A program made the translations under genes and the position numbers. From Helicobacter ibis (lineage in GTDB: Bacteria > Campylobacterota > Campylobacteria > Campylobacterales > Helicobacteraceae), in the NCBI RefSeq assembly GCF_027859255.1, contig NZ_JAQHXR010000002.1, positions 401,420-465,419 of the forward strand: a stretch of 64,000 bases of DNA, in the 5' to 3' direction. Under the pieces are notes generated by a model, which was not told the origin of the DNA, searched no databases, and worked only from the letters and a program-made list of their open reading frames with translations. Numbering within the stretch: the first letter of the stretch is position 1; each line of letters opens with the position of its first letter. Shown in pieces: positions 42,293 through 51,663 of this stretch.

Positions 42293-44584
42293 TTATTGTT
42301 TTAACCCTAGAAGAGTGTTTAAAATCTGATCTGAAGTAGTAATCGACTTAGAACTTGCTTGGAATCCTCTTTGAACCACGATTAGTTGAGTTAGACCACG
42401 GCTAAGGTCAGAGTTACTCATCTCTAACTTTGAGGCTTCTACATCTGCTCTACCACCACTTCCAGGAGTTCCTATTGTAGCTCTTCCAGAGTTTGCAGAT
42501 TCTGTATAGATATTGCTTCCTGCTTCTTGCAGACCCTCGTAGTTGGCAAATGTAGCAACTGCAACTTGTGCCAAGGCTAAATTTACACCATTATTGAAGT
42601 GTCCTACTAATACCCCAGCAGAGTTGAATGAATAATCTTTTAGCTGACCTGATGGATAACCATCGCCATTTACATTTGTAGCAGATGAATCTAAGCCTGT
42701 GCTTGTAAGTCCATCAAAGCCACCTCCCTTACCAAATGCTAAATCTATGCTTTGCGGGAATGCAGCACCATTGTTTGGCTTAAACTCTATCGTAGATGGG
42801 TTAAATCCTAATAGCTCACCATTTGGTCCAAATGTTACACTACCACCTTCAAATATATTTGGTCTTTGAACTGGTGCCCCTACTATTTCAGCTGGTTCTG
42901 GAACTATTAGTCTAAAGCTCCACTCATTTCCACCTATTTTCTTAAACTCCATGGTAAATTCATGTGGATTTCCTAAACTATCATAGATCTTAACACTTTG
43001 TGCATAATTGGCAAGTCTAAATCCACCGGTAGTAGTAGAACTACCACCTTCAGCTAGAACCCCTGTATTCATACCTTTCATAGCATTTTTAAACAATACA
43101 TTTGTAGTAGTTAATGCATCATTAAATGCAGATACAAAGATATTTAAATTATCAAATTGTGGTGCATCTGCCCTATTTATACCAGGAATTCCAGCTGCAG
43201 TGCTATCACTTGCTTTTATTCCATCATGCTTATTTGTAATTTGGAATTGACCATTAGCATTCATAGTTACATTTACTGACCAGTTAGAATCCTGGAATTG
43301 ACCTCCTCTAATTGCATTTGTAGCAGCACCACTATCTCCACCAAAATTCTTAACTATATTTGCATCTTGCATTATTAATGCTCTTAAATCCTCTGTTGTC
43401 CTAAATAGCTTTGAGTTAGAATCTGCATCAGTTTGGTTTGTGTATTTATAAAGATATGCCGTTGTAACTCGTGTTGTTTGCGTAAGTCCATTTGCACCAG
43501 CACTATCAGTTTCAAATCCTTGTACAGCACCGCTCATACCAGTAACTCTAATATTTTTCTTAGATGCATCACCATCTAGTTGATTTGGATTTATTAAAAC
43601 TAAAGTATCTTTACCTTGTGCATTTTGTCTAATAACTGCTTCTACACCTGTTTTATCTTTTAGTTGATTTATAGCTACTTGTGCTGCTAGAAGTGTGCTA
43701 GAGCCTGAAGTTGCACTATCATTTTGCCATGTGATTTCTTGACCATTAATAGTTATAGATGATGCACCAACTGCACCAGAAGCAATATGCAAAGGTTCTG
43801 TTTCAGCAGTTTGATAGCTAACCCATATGCCTTGACCTGCTTGCAATCTCATAGCATCACCATTTTCATTAAACATTACCCCTAAATCCTGTGCAACTTC
43901 ATGTTGCACATCTTTAGAATCATAAAGTCTATCCAAACCACCTGCTATATAGTTGTTTGCAGCAGTTGAATCTAATGGGCTAGGACATGTTGTGTATTGA
44001 GTTTTATTACCATTTGTTAGATTTATATTACCCACTACTTGTGTTGTTGCTTTTGCTGGAATTGTAAGTCTTGGATCGATTGTTATATTACCTGCTGGCC
44101 TACTTGTATCTACCACATCTCTATCTGCTATACCACAATTATTGTCTAATTGCGATAAATCTCTAACCCACCCTTGAACAATAAAACCACTACTATTTAC
44201 AAAATTACCCTTTGCGTCAAATCCAAATGCACCATCTCTAGTATATACATTTGAATACCCACCATTATTACTTAAAACAAACATGCCCTGACCACTAAGT
44301 GCCAAGTCTGATCTTCTATCTGTATTTTGCAAACTACCTTGAGAAAATATCTTTGTGGTAGTTTCAATTCCAGTTCCAAGTCCTACTGAAAGATCATTTA
44401 CTCCACCATATCCACCATAAGGAGAAGTAGCTGAACGCTTTGTCTGTGAAATCATTGTAGCAAACTCTGCACGAGAATACTTAAAACCATTTGTATTCAC
44501 ATTTGCTATATTATTTGATTCTATATCCAATGCAATTTGGTGTCCTTGCATACCACTAACACCTGCCCATAGAGATCTTAACAT
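42293..44584 (-). CDS. flgE: Flagellar hook protein FlgE
   Basis: This 763-residue hook protein has the N-terminal rod/hook domain (LWAGVSGMQGHQIALDIESN, NIANVNTNGFKYSRAEFATM) and the C-terminal conserved end (LIVVQRGFQASSKSITTSDQ, ILNTLLGLKQ). The centre carries the long insertions typical of epsilonproteobacterial FlgE. Segments such as FKNAMKGMNTG and RPNIFEGGSV resemble H. pylori FlgE. It polymerises into the hook outside the cell. I start at ATG 44584, after AAGGATTGAAA; an in-frame TTG at 44590 lies inside the binding site. A sigma-54 promoter lies 41 bases upstream and a terminator directly after the stop, so it is a single-gene unit. Confidence 0.96.
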   Translation of the reverse strand: MLRSLWAGVSGMQGHQIALDIESNNIANVNTNGFKYSRAEFATMISQTKRSATSPYGGYGGVNDLSVGLGTGIETTTKIFSQGSLQNTDRRSDLALSGQGMFVLSNNGGYSNVYTRDGAFGFDAKGNFVNSSGFIVQGWVRDLSQLDNNCGIADRDVVDTSRPAGNITIDPRLTIPAKATTQVVGNINLTNGNKTQYTTCPSPLDSTAANNYIAGGLDRLYDSKDVQHEVAQDLGVMFNENGDAMRLQAGQGIWVSYQTAETEPLHIASGAVGASSITINGQEITWQNDSATSGSSTLLAAQVAINQLKDKTGVEAVIRQNAQGKDTLVLINPNQLDGDASKKNIRVTGMSGAVQGFETDSAGANGLTQTTRVTTAYLYKYTNQTDADSNSKLFRTTEDLRALIMQDANIVKNFGGDSGAATNAIRGGQFQDSNWSVNVTMNANGQFQITNKHDGIKASDSTAAGIPGINRADAPQFDNLNIFVSAFNDALTTTNVLFKNAMKGMNTGVLAEGGSSTTTGGFRLANYAQSVKIYDSLGNPHEFTMEFKKIGGNEWSFRLIVPEPAEIVGAPVQRPNIFEGGSVTFGPNGELLGFNPSTIEFKPNNGAAFPQSIDLAFGKGGGFDGLTSTGLDSSATNVNGDGYPSGQLKDYSFNSAGVLVGHFNNGVNLALAQVAVATFANYEGLQEAGSNIYTESANSGRATIGTPGSGGRADVEASKLEMSNSDLSRGLTQLIVVQRGFQASSKSITTSDQILNTLLGLKQ

Positions 44585-44624
44585 TTTCAATCCTTATTTA
44601 AAGAAATTATTCAAACAGGATTAA

Positions 44625-44640
44625 AGCAAATAGTATTCCA
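44625..44640 (-). promoter_or_regulatory. Sigma-54 (RpoN) promoter of flgE
   Basis: On the minus strand TGGAATACTATTTGCT has GG and GC separated by exactly ten bases, fitting the -24/-12 consensus. It lies between the uppS stop and the flgE start. Hook genes are RpoN-dependent in Helicobacter. Confidence 0.82.
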
Positions 44641-44655
44641 ATTTTGTAATCAAAA

Positions 44656-45330
44656 TTATTCTAAGATTCCACCAAATTTTCTATTTCTTTTTGAAAACTG
44701 CATAACCATACTATCTAGCTCATCTACGCTAAAATCAGGCCATAAAGTATCACTAAAAAACAACTCAGCATAAGCACACTGCCATAATAAAAAGTTAGAC
44801 AACCTACATTCTCCACCTGTTCTAATCAACATATCAACCTCTGGAAAAAATGCTGTATCTAAGTTTTTTGAAATATTTTCTTCAGTTATTTCTATATCAT
44901 TTTCTTTCATTTTTAAAAATGCTCTTCTTAACTCATCTCTGCTACCATAGTTTAGAGCAAGTATTTGTGTGATTTTAGAATCTTCTTTTGAATCTAACTC
45001 TAGCTGTCTTATGCTTTCTTGTAATGAATCTGAAAAAATACTAATATCGCCAATCGTTCTAAAGGCGACTTTATTTTCAATATATGAATCTCTCTTTTCT
45101 TTTATATATCTCTCTAAAAGATCCATTAAAAATTCAACTTCACTCTTAGGACGCTTCCAATTTTCAGTAGAAAAGGCATATAAAGTTAGATATTTGATAT
45201 CTCTATTAAGACAAAATTCTGTAATTTTTTCTATATTTTTTGCACCTTCTTGATGTCCGAAGATCCTAGGGCGAAATCTTTTCTTAGCCCATCTACCATT
45301 ACCATCCATTATTATTGCTAGATGATTCAT
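44656..45330 (-). CDS. uppS: Undecaprenyl pyrophosphate synthase
   Basis: This 224-residue cis-prenyltransferase has the catalytic IIMDGNGRWA at residue 6, FGHQEGAKN, YAFSTENWKRP near 50 and the C-terminal DMLIRTGGECRLSNFLLWQ with the substrate-binding Arg residues. It makes the C55 lipid carrier for peptidoglycan and surface glycans. It follows a hypothetical gene and coaBC in one run. A similar coaBC - small hypothetical - uppS order occurs, as I recall, in Campylobacter jejuni. Confidence 0.95.
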   Translation of the reverse strand: MNHLAIIMDGNGRWAKKRFRPRIFGHQEGAKNIEKITEFCLNRDIKYLTLYAFSTENWKRPKSEVEFLMDLLERYIKEKRDSYIENKVAFRTIGDISIFSDSLQESIRQLELDSKEDSKITQILALNYGSRDELRRAFLKMKENDIEITEENISKNLDTAFFPEVDMLIRTGGECRLSNFLLWQCAYAELFFSDTLWPDFSVDELDSMVMQFSKRNRKFGGILE

Positions 45331-45331
45331 T

Positions 45332-46090
45332 TTATCCCTCTAAATCAAGCAAACTATCACTAAAGTCATATAGTGGCACAATATCTGTATTTATTGCAAT
45401 ATTTGTTTCATTTATAAATTCTAACTCATGTAGATTATTCTTTAATAATCTAGCCACACTCTCATACATAACAAAAATATCAAGCCTCACTCCAAAATCC
45501 ATTTTATACAAATACCCCCAAGTAGCACCTAGGTTTGCAAAAACAGAATAAAATTCTAGTGTTTCTTGTTCTTTTATCTTTTTTTTACGAATTTGTAAAA
45601 ATCCATTTTTAGATTCATCTTCATAATTTAGAGGAAGCGTTAGAACCTTATGTTTTAGAGACATTAGCATATGGCTAAGAAATGCAAACTCCCACTTAGA
45701 TTCAGCACTCGCCATTTTTTCTCCTAAAAACTGCTTTAAGACATCAAATGGATTATCAGATTCCTTTAAAAATTGCGAAATAACATCTGCATTTAGCTTT
45801 AGTGGAATATTTGAATCTTTTAGCATTGATGGTTGCTTTATTAGATTTGATAGAGTAATTGAACCATTATTTTTACCCATCATAGCCCAATACTTCCCAC
45901 CAACTTCTAAGTCTTTTATGCTTTTTGTCTCCATTGCTACATTACCTATCTTTACCATATATCTCACACCTTGATATTTCTCCATAACCTCTAGCCTCAT
46001 AGGTAGTGTAGCGTTAAATTGTGTAGGCTTATTACTTGCATTTTGGAGTGTATTTTGGACTTTGTTTAATTGCCCCATTTGCTTTATCAT
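45332..46090 (-). CDS. Conserved hypothetical protein between coaBC and uppS
   Basis: This 252-residue soluble protein has no motif I recognise. It starts with a Gln/Asn-rich stretch, then a compact segment (MRLEVMEKYQGVRYMVKIGN, VGGKYWAMMGKN) that could be a small beta domain. A helical part follows, and a region with ATWGYLYKMDFGVRLDIFV is reminiscent of the C-terminus of hook-length-control-like proteins, but this is weak. The ATG overlaps the coaBC stop (ATGA) and uppS follows after one base. A homolog sits in the same place in Campylobacter, so the position is conserved. Confidence 0.7.
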   Translation of the reverse strand: MIKQMGQLNKVQNTLQNASNKPTQFNATLPMRLEVMEKYQGVRYMVKIGNVAMETKSIKDLEVGGKYWAMMGKNNGSITLSNLIKQPSMLKDSNIPLKLNADVISQFLKESDNPFDVLKQFLGEKMASAESKWEFAFLSHMLMSLKHKVLTLPLNYEDESKNGFLQIRKKKIKEQETLEFYSVFANLGATWGYLYKMDFGVRLDIFVMYESVARLLKNNLHELEFINETNIAINTDIVPLYDFSDSLLDLEG

Positions 46091-47301
46091 AGCTTTATTG
46101 CCTCATTTAAGATTCTAAAAGCTAGAGATAGTTTATTATCTTTATTTAGCTTTATATTTTTATCTTTTGTTATGAATATTATTTCATTATCATCGCTATT
46201 TAGTGGATTATTTGACATTTCATTTAGGCATATTGCATCTATATTTTTTTCACTTAATGCATTTGTTGCACTTATCAAGCCATTACTTGATTCCAATTTA
46301 AATCCTATTGTAATTTGGCTTTTTAAAATGCTCTTTAAAATATCAATATTTTCTTTTAATTTTAGATTCCATTCTTTGCCTATTTCTGATTTTTTTAGCT
46401 TTGCATCACTTGTGCTTAATGGCACATAATCACTAATCGCAGCACACATAAATAATATTGAATCTTTTTTATTATCTATTGTATGTTGCCACTTTTCTAT
46501 GTGAGATAGATATTCGTTTGTGCTTTTTGCTTTATGCAAGAGTATATCTTGCGGAATAATAAATGGAATATCGCCTACAACACTAACTCTGGCACCCAAA
46601 AAATACGCAGCCAATGCAATGCTACTCCCCATCTTACCACTTGAAAAATTCGAAATATATCGCACACTATCTATGCACTCTTTACTCCCGCCAGCACTTA
46701 TACATATATTTTTATTCACAAAAGATAAATCTAAAAGTAAGATTCTAATAGTCCTATATACAATCTCTAGCACATCGCTTAATGCGCCATTGCCAACCAT
46801 TTTACAAGCCAACTCTTTACTCTGTGGACTTATTATCTCAACACCTATACTTTCTAATTTTACAAGAGATTCTTGTGTAATTTTATTTTCTATCATATTT
46901 GTATTGGCACTTGGTGCTATTATTTTTTTACCCTTAAAGGCTAAAAAACTCTCTAAAAGAACATTATCTGAAAATCCATAAGATAGCTTATTAATGCTAT
47001 TTGCACTAATTGGTGCTAATAAAAATACATCTCCCCACTTAGCAATTTCTATGTGATTTAAGAGAGGATTCGACCAACTTTGAGAATCTTTTGTTAAAAC
47101 TAAATTGCCACTTAAAGATTCAAAGATTATTGGAGAGACAAATTCTCTTGCTCTATCACTCATAACAACTCTAACACTAGCCCCACACTTCTGCAATAAT
47201 CTCATAACTTCTATTGATTTATATATAGAAATACTTGCACTAACCCCTAGAATAATCTTCTTATCTTTTAGTATTTGTGATTTTTGTAATATTTCTATCA
47301 T
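46087..47301 (-). CDS. coaBC: Bifunctional CoaBC (PPC synthetase/decarboxylase)
   Basis: This 404-residue protein has two domains. The N-terminal flavin-binding CoaC half has ILGVSASISIYKSIEVMRLL, the active-site His region (NPLLNHIEIAKW) and PSANTNM in place of the usual PAMNxxM. The C-terminal CoaB half has ISAGGSKECIDSVRYISNFS followed by SGKMGSSIA. It joins cysteine to phosphopantothenate and decarboxylates the product in CoA synthesis. It overlaps mrdA by ATGA at 47298-47301. Confidence 0.93.
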   Translation of the reverse strand: MIEILQKSQILKDKKIILGVSASISIYKSIEVMRLLQKCGASVRVVMSDRAREFVSPIIFESLSGNLVLTKDSQSWSNPLLNHIEIAKWGDVFLLAPISANSINKLSYGFSDNVLLESFLAFKGKKIIAPSANTNMIENKITQESLVKLESIGVEIISPQSKELACKMVGNGALSDVLEIVYRTIRILLLDLSFVNKNICISAGGSKECIDSVRYISNFSSGKMGSSIALAAYFLGARVSVVGDIPFIIPQDILLHKAKSTNEYLSHIEKWQHTIDNKKDSILFMCAAISDYVPLSTSDAKLKKSEIGKEWNLKLKENIDILKSILKSQITIGFKLESSNGLISATNALSEKNIDAICLNEMSNNPLNSDDNEIIFITKDKNIKLNKDNKLSLAFRILNEAIKL

Positions 47302-49100
47302 TTTTGTTCTACATACCCTAAATCTACAAGCACATTTGCTAATTGTGCCAATACAGGACCACTAGTGCTAGACCCACTACCTCCATGTTCTACCATGATT
47401 GTAATTACATATTTTGGATTATTAGCAGGCAAATATCCAGTAATCCACGCTTGAGAACGATGAAAATAATCCATGTCTTTTTCTTTGATTCTTGCTTTAT
47501 CTTCTTGTGAGATTCCTACCACTTGTGCAGTTCCAGTCTTACAAGCTAGAGATGCTTTACTCTCTCTTGTGGCATAATTTGCAGTCCCGCCAACATCACC
47601 ACACACCTGCCTCATACCTTCTTGTAGGGCGTATAATTTGCTTTTTTGGAATTCATTTAGCACATCTTTTGAAGGTCGCTCTATTTCTTCCCCACCCATT
47701 TGTTTTACAAAATGAGGTGTTGGAAGTTTGCCTGTTGCAATTAATGCTGTGTAATTTGCAATCTGCAAAGGGGTAGTCAAAAACAAACCTTGACCTATAG
47801 AGCTAACAACACTATCACCAGCATACCATGACTGCTTATATCTAGCTTTCTTTAAAGATGGTGATGGAACAATTCCTACAAATTCATTTGGCAAATCAAC
47901 CCCAGTTTTAATTCCAAGTCCCATTTGTTTTAGCGTATCTGCTACAACCTCAAAATCAACCTTCTGAGATAAAGTGTAAAAATAAACATCTACACTTCTT
48001 TTTAACGCCTTAAATAAATCAGAACTCCCATGTCCTTCTTCTTTCCAATCTCTAAATTTCCTTCCACCTATTTCTATAAATGGTGGAGTTTGTAACTCTG
48101 TGTATTCATCTATATCTGCATGTTCTAAAAATGCCAAACCCATACCCATTTTAATAACAGAACCGGGAGGATAAAGTCCATTTATAAATTTATTTATAAG
48201 CGGTTTATATGGGCTATCTCTAAGGGCATTCCAATTTTTATAAGAAATGCCATCAACAAATAAATTCAAATCATATTCAGGATAACTTCCAGCCGCTAGT
48301 ATCTCACCATTTCTAGCGTCCATTACTATTGCAACACCATTTTTACCATCAAAAACCTTATCCATTTCTCTTTGAATTCTTATATCTAGCGTCGTTAATA
48401 AATCTCTGTTTTCTTCTGGTGCGTTATATGATACATTGTCTACTATTTTATTTAATGCAGTAACTTTAATAGTCCTTAATCCAAGCTCCCCTTGCAAATA
48501 TGTATCATATTGTCTCTCTAATCCTTCTTTTCCTATATGCTTAGTATATTTTGATATTGGCTGTCTTTCCATATCCTTTGCATTTGCTTTGCTTACATAG
48601 CCTATTACATGGGAAGCACTAGTTAAGTTTGGGTAAAATCTTTTTGCTGAAGGCTCAACTCTTAAGATATCACTTTGCGATAGTTCTGGGTAATGATTTA
48701 ACACTACTTCTCTTGTGACACGCTCTATTATTGGTATATATTCATGGTTGTATGCTGTATCTTGCCTTCTATATGATTTTATTAACTCATCTTTTGTATA
48801 TTGTGGAAAAAATTTTAAAATTCTATCTATTTCACTATTTAAAATTTCTCTATTTTCTCCAACAGATAATTTGGGTGGAAGAGTAATTGTAAAATCCACA
48901 ACATTGGTGGCTAATGGCTCACCAAGCCTATCTAATATCTGCCCTCTAATTGGAATTATTGGCTCTTCTCTTATTGTGTTGTTAAAAGCTTGTTTTTCAT
49001 AATATTCATGTGAGACTACACTTATATTGAAGATTCTAACAAGCAAGATAATCCAAAACACGCCAAAAGCACAAAATAATAATACAAGTCGTCTATTCAT
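47298..49100 (-). CDS. mrdA: Penicillin-binding protein 2
   Basis: This 600-residue protein has one N-terminal membrane anchor (RRLVLLFCAFGVFWIILLVRI). A PBP dimerisation domain has IPIRGQILDRLGEPLATN. In the transpeptidase domain the active-site Ser is in PPGSVIKM (SxxK) near residue 320, SVD serves as the SxN-type motif, and KTGT occurs in LACKTGTAQV. It cross-links peptidoglycan during elongation. The ATG at 49100 makes an ATGA overlap with the upstream membrane gene; an in-frame start at 49124 has no advantage. RodA is not in the window. Confidence 0.94.
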   Translation of the reverse strand: MNRRLVLLFCAFGVFWIILLVRIFNISVVSHEYYEKQAFNNTIREEPIIPIRGQILDRLGEPLATNVVDFTITLPPKLSVGENREILNSEIDRILKFFPQYTKDELIKSYRRQDTAYNHEYIPIIERVTREVVLNHYPELSQSDILRVEPSAKRFYPNLTSASHVIGYVSKANAKDMERQPISKYTKHIGKEGLERQYDTYLQGELGLRTIKVTALNKIVDNVSYNAPEENRDLLTTLDIRIQREMDKVFDGKNGVAIVMDARNGEILAAGSYPEYDLNLFVDGISYKNWNALRDSPYKPLINKFINGLYPPGSVIKMGMGLAFLEHADIDEYTELQTPPFIEIGGRKFRDWKEEGHGSSDLFKALKRSVDVYFYTLSQKVDFEVVADTLKQMGLGIKTGVDLPNEFVGIVPSPSLKKARYKQSWYAGDSVVSSIGQGLFLTTPLQIANYTALIATGKLPTPHFVKQMGGEEIERPSKDVLNEFQKSKLYALQEGMRQVCGDVGGTANYATRESKASLACKTGTAQVVGISQEDKARIKEKDMDYFHRSQAWITGYLPANNPKYVITIMVEHGGSGSSTSGPVLAQLANVLVDLGYVEQK

Positions 49101-49582
49101 ACAAAAATCCACAAAAATATCCATATAAGCATGGATTCGATAATAGAATAAAATACCAAAATAAATGAAAATGTAGGCGATGGATAATCAAAAAGATATG
49201 AAAATAAATACAAAAATGCAAAATAGCCAAAGTACGCATAAAAAATAAATAAAGGTATAAAAATCTTGCTATAACCAAACAATCTTCTAAACTTCGGTAA
49301 GACTATCTTAAATGAAAACACAATAAACAAAATAGAGCTCAAAAATAAAAGTCCCTTGCTTGCTTCAAAAAATATAAAATAAGGTACCAAAATATAAAAT
49401 GCTCCATATTCATGTTGCTCATAGTATTCTTGCGATAGAATGTATATCACTCCAAATAATGGTGGCAATAAATAAAAAATATCAGTAATACATACATATA
49501 CTATACAGCATATGCTTAATATTATGTTTTTTAGATATTTTTTATCAGTGCTATTTCGTCGCACAGAGGAAAATGTTTGCAT
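49097..49582 (-). CDS. Integral membrane protein upstream of mrdA (possible MreD analogue)
   Basis: This protein of about 161 residues is very hydrophobic, with five to six likely membrane segments (ILSICCIVYVCITDIFYLLP, YILVPYFIFFEA, FIPLFIFYAYFGYFAFLYLF and others). Immediate upstream position and ATGA overlap with mrdA suggest an MreD-like role in elongation, but sequence similarity to MreD is not evident to me. The start is uncertain: ATG 49582 is used, which overlaps the GNAT gene by 52 bases; the ATG at 49600 is an alternative. Confidence 0.6.
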   Translation of the reverse strand: MQTFSSVRRNSTDKKYLKNIILSICCIVYVCITDIFYLLPPLFGVIYILSQEYYEQHEYGAFYILVPYFIFFEASKGLLFLSSILFIVFSFKIVLPKFRRLFGYSKIFIPLFIFYAYFGYFAFLYLFSYLFDYPSPTFSFILVFYSIIESMLIWIFLWIFV

Positions 49583-50049
49583 GCTATACAATCCGCCCAA
49601 ATTTTATGATTAGGAATTTTATCCTTACTTATCTCAATAAAACCTAACTTTTGAAACAATTCTTTTCTATAAGTTAAAACTAAGATCTCTTTTATACCTA
49701 GCAATAACGCTTCATTTATACAATCATTTATAAGATGCGTTGCCACTCCCTTTCTTTGTGCAAAAGGCGCTACTACCAAACTTCGAATCTCTGCTAACTC
49801 CAAAGAATGTATATGCAAGGCACAAAACCCTAGCATTGTTGGATTTTTAAGATCATTTATTGACTTACTATCTAAAGATATAGAATTAAAATCAAGCTCA
49901 TCTTTCTCACAAAATGCCACACGATAAGAACGAATCATATTTGCCATTACATCTACGCTTCTATCAAGTATGACGCCACTTTGCACTTGTGGTGCTACTA
50001 ATTTCCGCATTTCTTCTATATATTGTAAAGTTGGTTTAATAATAATCAT
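49531..50049 (-). CDS. GNAT N-acetyltransferase, ArgA-like
   Basis: This 172-residue GNAT fold has the acetyl-CoA loop VVAPFAQRKGVATHLIN near residue 90 and YRKELFQKLGFIEI. The C-terminal KIWADCIACKHFPLCDEIAL, with three Cys, is characteristic of a group of short N-acetylglutamate synthases of arginine synthesis. The protein lacks the kinase-like domain of classical ArgA. It sits in a cell-envelope gene block between engB and the mrdA-linked membrane gene. Together with hisB nearby it suggests a more complete amino-acid biosynthesis than H. pylori. The arginine role is inferred. Confidence 0.72.
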   Translation of the reverse strand: MIIIKPTLQYIEEMRKLVAPQVQSGVILDRSVDVMANMIRSYRVAFCEKDELDFNSISLDSKSINDLKNPTMLGFCALHIHSLELAEIRSLVVAPFAQRKGVATHLINDCINEALLLGIKEILVLTYRKELFQKLGFIEISKDKIPNHKIWADCIACKHFPLCDEIALIKNI

Positions 50050-50051
50050 AT

Positions 50052-50666
50052 CTAATCCAATACGCCTAAACTTCCAAGTGCTTGATTAATTAGAAACTCT
50101 CTCATTTCAACTATACTATCATTTTTTAGACTACTGCTAAATTTACTATCTTTAAACTTCTGTTTTAACTTAGATTTTTCAGATGAATTTAGCTTGTCAA
50201 ATTTTGTAAAAACTCTAACTAGCCTTTGATCGCCTCTTAAAAATTGATTTACAAATAATGCTAAATTATTATCAATTTCCAAATTTGGGTGACGGCTATC
50301 AACTAAATGCACAAATAGCCTTATATTATCACGCTTTTGCAAAAACTCGACTAAATTTTTATTCCACAATTCCTTTTTTGTCTTTGATACCTTTGCATAC
50401 CCAAAACCCGGCAAATCAACAAAATAAACCTTAACAATATTATCACTATCCATTTGCCATTCTGTTAAAAAAAAGTTAATAAGTTGTGTTTTACCCGGAG
50501 TTTGTGAGCTTTTAGCTAGATTTTTTTGATTACATAAGAGATTTATAAAAGTGCTTTTTCCAACATTACTTCTACCTAAAAATACAATCTCACTAAAAAG
50601 TTGCGGAGGACATTGGTGGATATTTTGTGCAGATGTTACAAAGCTACTTTTTAATAATTGCATCAT
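50052..50666 (-). CDS. engB: Ribosome-assembly GTPase EngB (YsxC/YihA)
   Basis: This 204-residue single G-domain protein has the P-loop GRSNVGKSTFINLLCN near residue 31, switch-region SSQTPGKTQLINFF, DLPGFGYAKVS (G3) and FTKFDKL (TKxD, G4). It is needed for large ribosomal subunit assembly. The start overlaps the lptA stop by four bases (50663-50666). Its position between an envelope gene block and mrdA is as I recall for H. pylori HP1567. Confidence 0.94.
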   Translation of the reverse strand: MMQLLKSSFVTSAQNIHQCPPQLFSEIVFLGRSNVGKSTFINLLCNQKNLAKSSQTPGKTQLINFFLTEWQMDSDNIVKVYFVDLPGFGYAKVSKTKKELWNKNLVEFLQKRDNIRLFVHLVDSRHPNLEIDNNLALFVNQFLRGDQRLVRVFTKFDKLNSSEKSKLKQKFKDSKFSSSLKNDSIVEMREFLINQALGSLGVLD

Positions 50667-51127
50667 TGCTCTTTTTTATCAAGTTTGAAAATTAACTTTG
50701 CTGGTTTATCTTCATCTCCAAGCACATTTATATATCCTGCTTCATGTGATACTAGAATCTTATCTCCCTTTATACTATTGCTTTTACCATTCTCTACTAC
50801 TACGACATTGCCTAGTAGTTGGTATTCTTTTTTGTTTGGCAGATATATTACTTCATTTGCACTACCACTAAACTTCCTATTATCCTGCAAAGCAATAGCA
50901 AACTTCACATCTCCAATAGCCCTCATTTTAGTTGGTTTGTTATTGCTATCAAGGTATATAAAAGCCTCTTTTGAGTTTAAAACATCATTTGCTCTTTTTA
51001 CCTCTACATTGCCCTTAAGTTTTGTTATTCTATCCTTGCTAGAACCTATAAATTCCTTCGCACTCACTTCTATTTTATCAGCTCTTAAAGCACATAAAAT
51101 AAATAATACAAAAATTAAATACTTCAT
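50663..51127 (-). CDS. lptA: LPS transport periplasmic protein, LptA/OstA-like
   Basis: This 154-residue protein has a signal peptide (MKYLIFVLFILCALRA) and OstA-type beta repeats (DRITKLKGNVEVKRAND, AIGDVKFAIALQDNRKFSG, YQLLGNVVVVENGKSNSIKG). In the Lpt system LptA bridges LPS from the inner-membrane complex to LptD in the outer membrane. It is overlapped on both sides by engB and lptC (four bases each). Confidence 0.78.
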   Translation of the reverse strand: MKYLIFVLFILCALRADKIEVSAKEFIGSSKDRITKLKGNVEVKRANDVLNSKEAFIYLDSNNKPTKMRAIGDVKFAIALQDNRKFSGSANEVIYLPNKKEYQLLGNVVVVENGKSNSIKGDKILVSHEAGYINVLGDEDKPAKLIFKLDKKEQ

Positions 51128-51663
51128 CTATTGTCCTTTAGCAAAGAATGTATATTATTTGCATATATTTTATCGTTTTTATATTTGATGTTTTCGCCAA
51201 CTATCGTGTAATTATCTGACTTTATAACAAATTTACCATAACCATCTATTTCTTTATTTTTTGGATTATAATAAGCGCTCTCGCTCCATATCTTTGAATC
51301 ATCTTTAGTATAATAAACACCACTAGGAAAATACACTAAAGAGTTATCATATATGGCAAATTCTGACTTAACAATATCTTCTTTTATATTATTAGAAAAA
51401 GACACAATTTGAAAATCATTAAGTTCATATTCACCTTTTAAATTTTCAATAGCACTATGTCCATTTACGAAAATATCAATTCCTCCACTAGAGATTTTAT
51501 AATACTTATAGTTGTAAATTTCAAATCTAGGTAGTTTAATGGCACTTGATGTGTTATTTACATCAACATCAAATGCAAATACAAGCAAAACACTAAAAAT
51601 ACTAAGCAATATAAAAAAATAACTGGTAAAATTCCCTATACTACGATTACTCAAAAATTTCAT
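51124..51663 (-). CDS. lptC: LptC-like protein
   Basis: This 179-residue protein has one N-terminal membrane anchor (FILLSIFSVLLVFAFDV) followed by a periplasmic beta-rich domain with repeats such as ENLKGEYELNDFQIVSFS and GYGKFVIKSDNYTIVG. Size, topology and the kdsC-lptC-lptA gene order match LptC, which hands LPS to LptA. It overlaps kdsC by 17 bases and lptA by four. Sequence conservation in LptC is low, so the call rests on context and layout. Confidence 0.7.
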   Translation of the reverse strand: MKFLSNRSIGNFTSYFFILLSIFSVLLVFAFDVDVNNTSSAIKLPRFEIYNYKYYKISSGGIDIFVNGHSAIENLKGEYELNDFQIVSFSNNIKEDIVKSEFAIYDNSLVYFPSGVYYTKDDSKIWSESAYYNPKNKEIDGYGKFVIKSDNYTIVGENIKYKNDKIYANNIHSLLKDNR

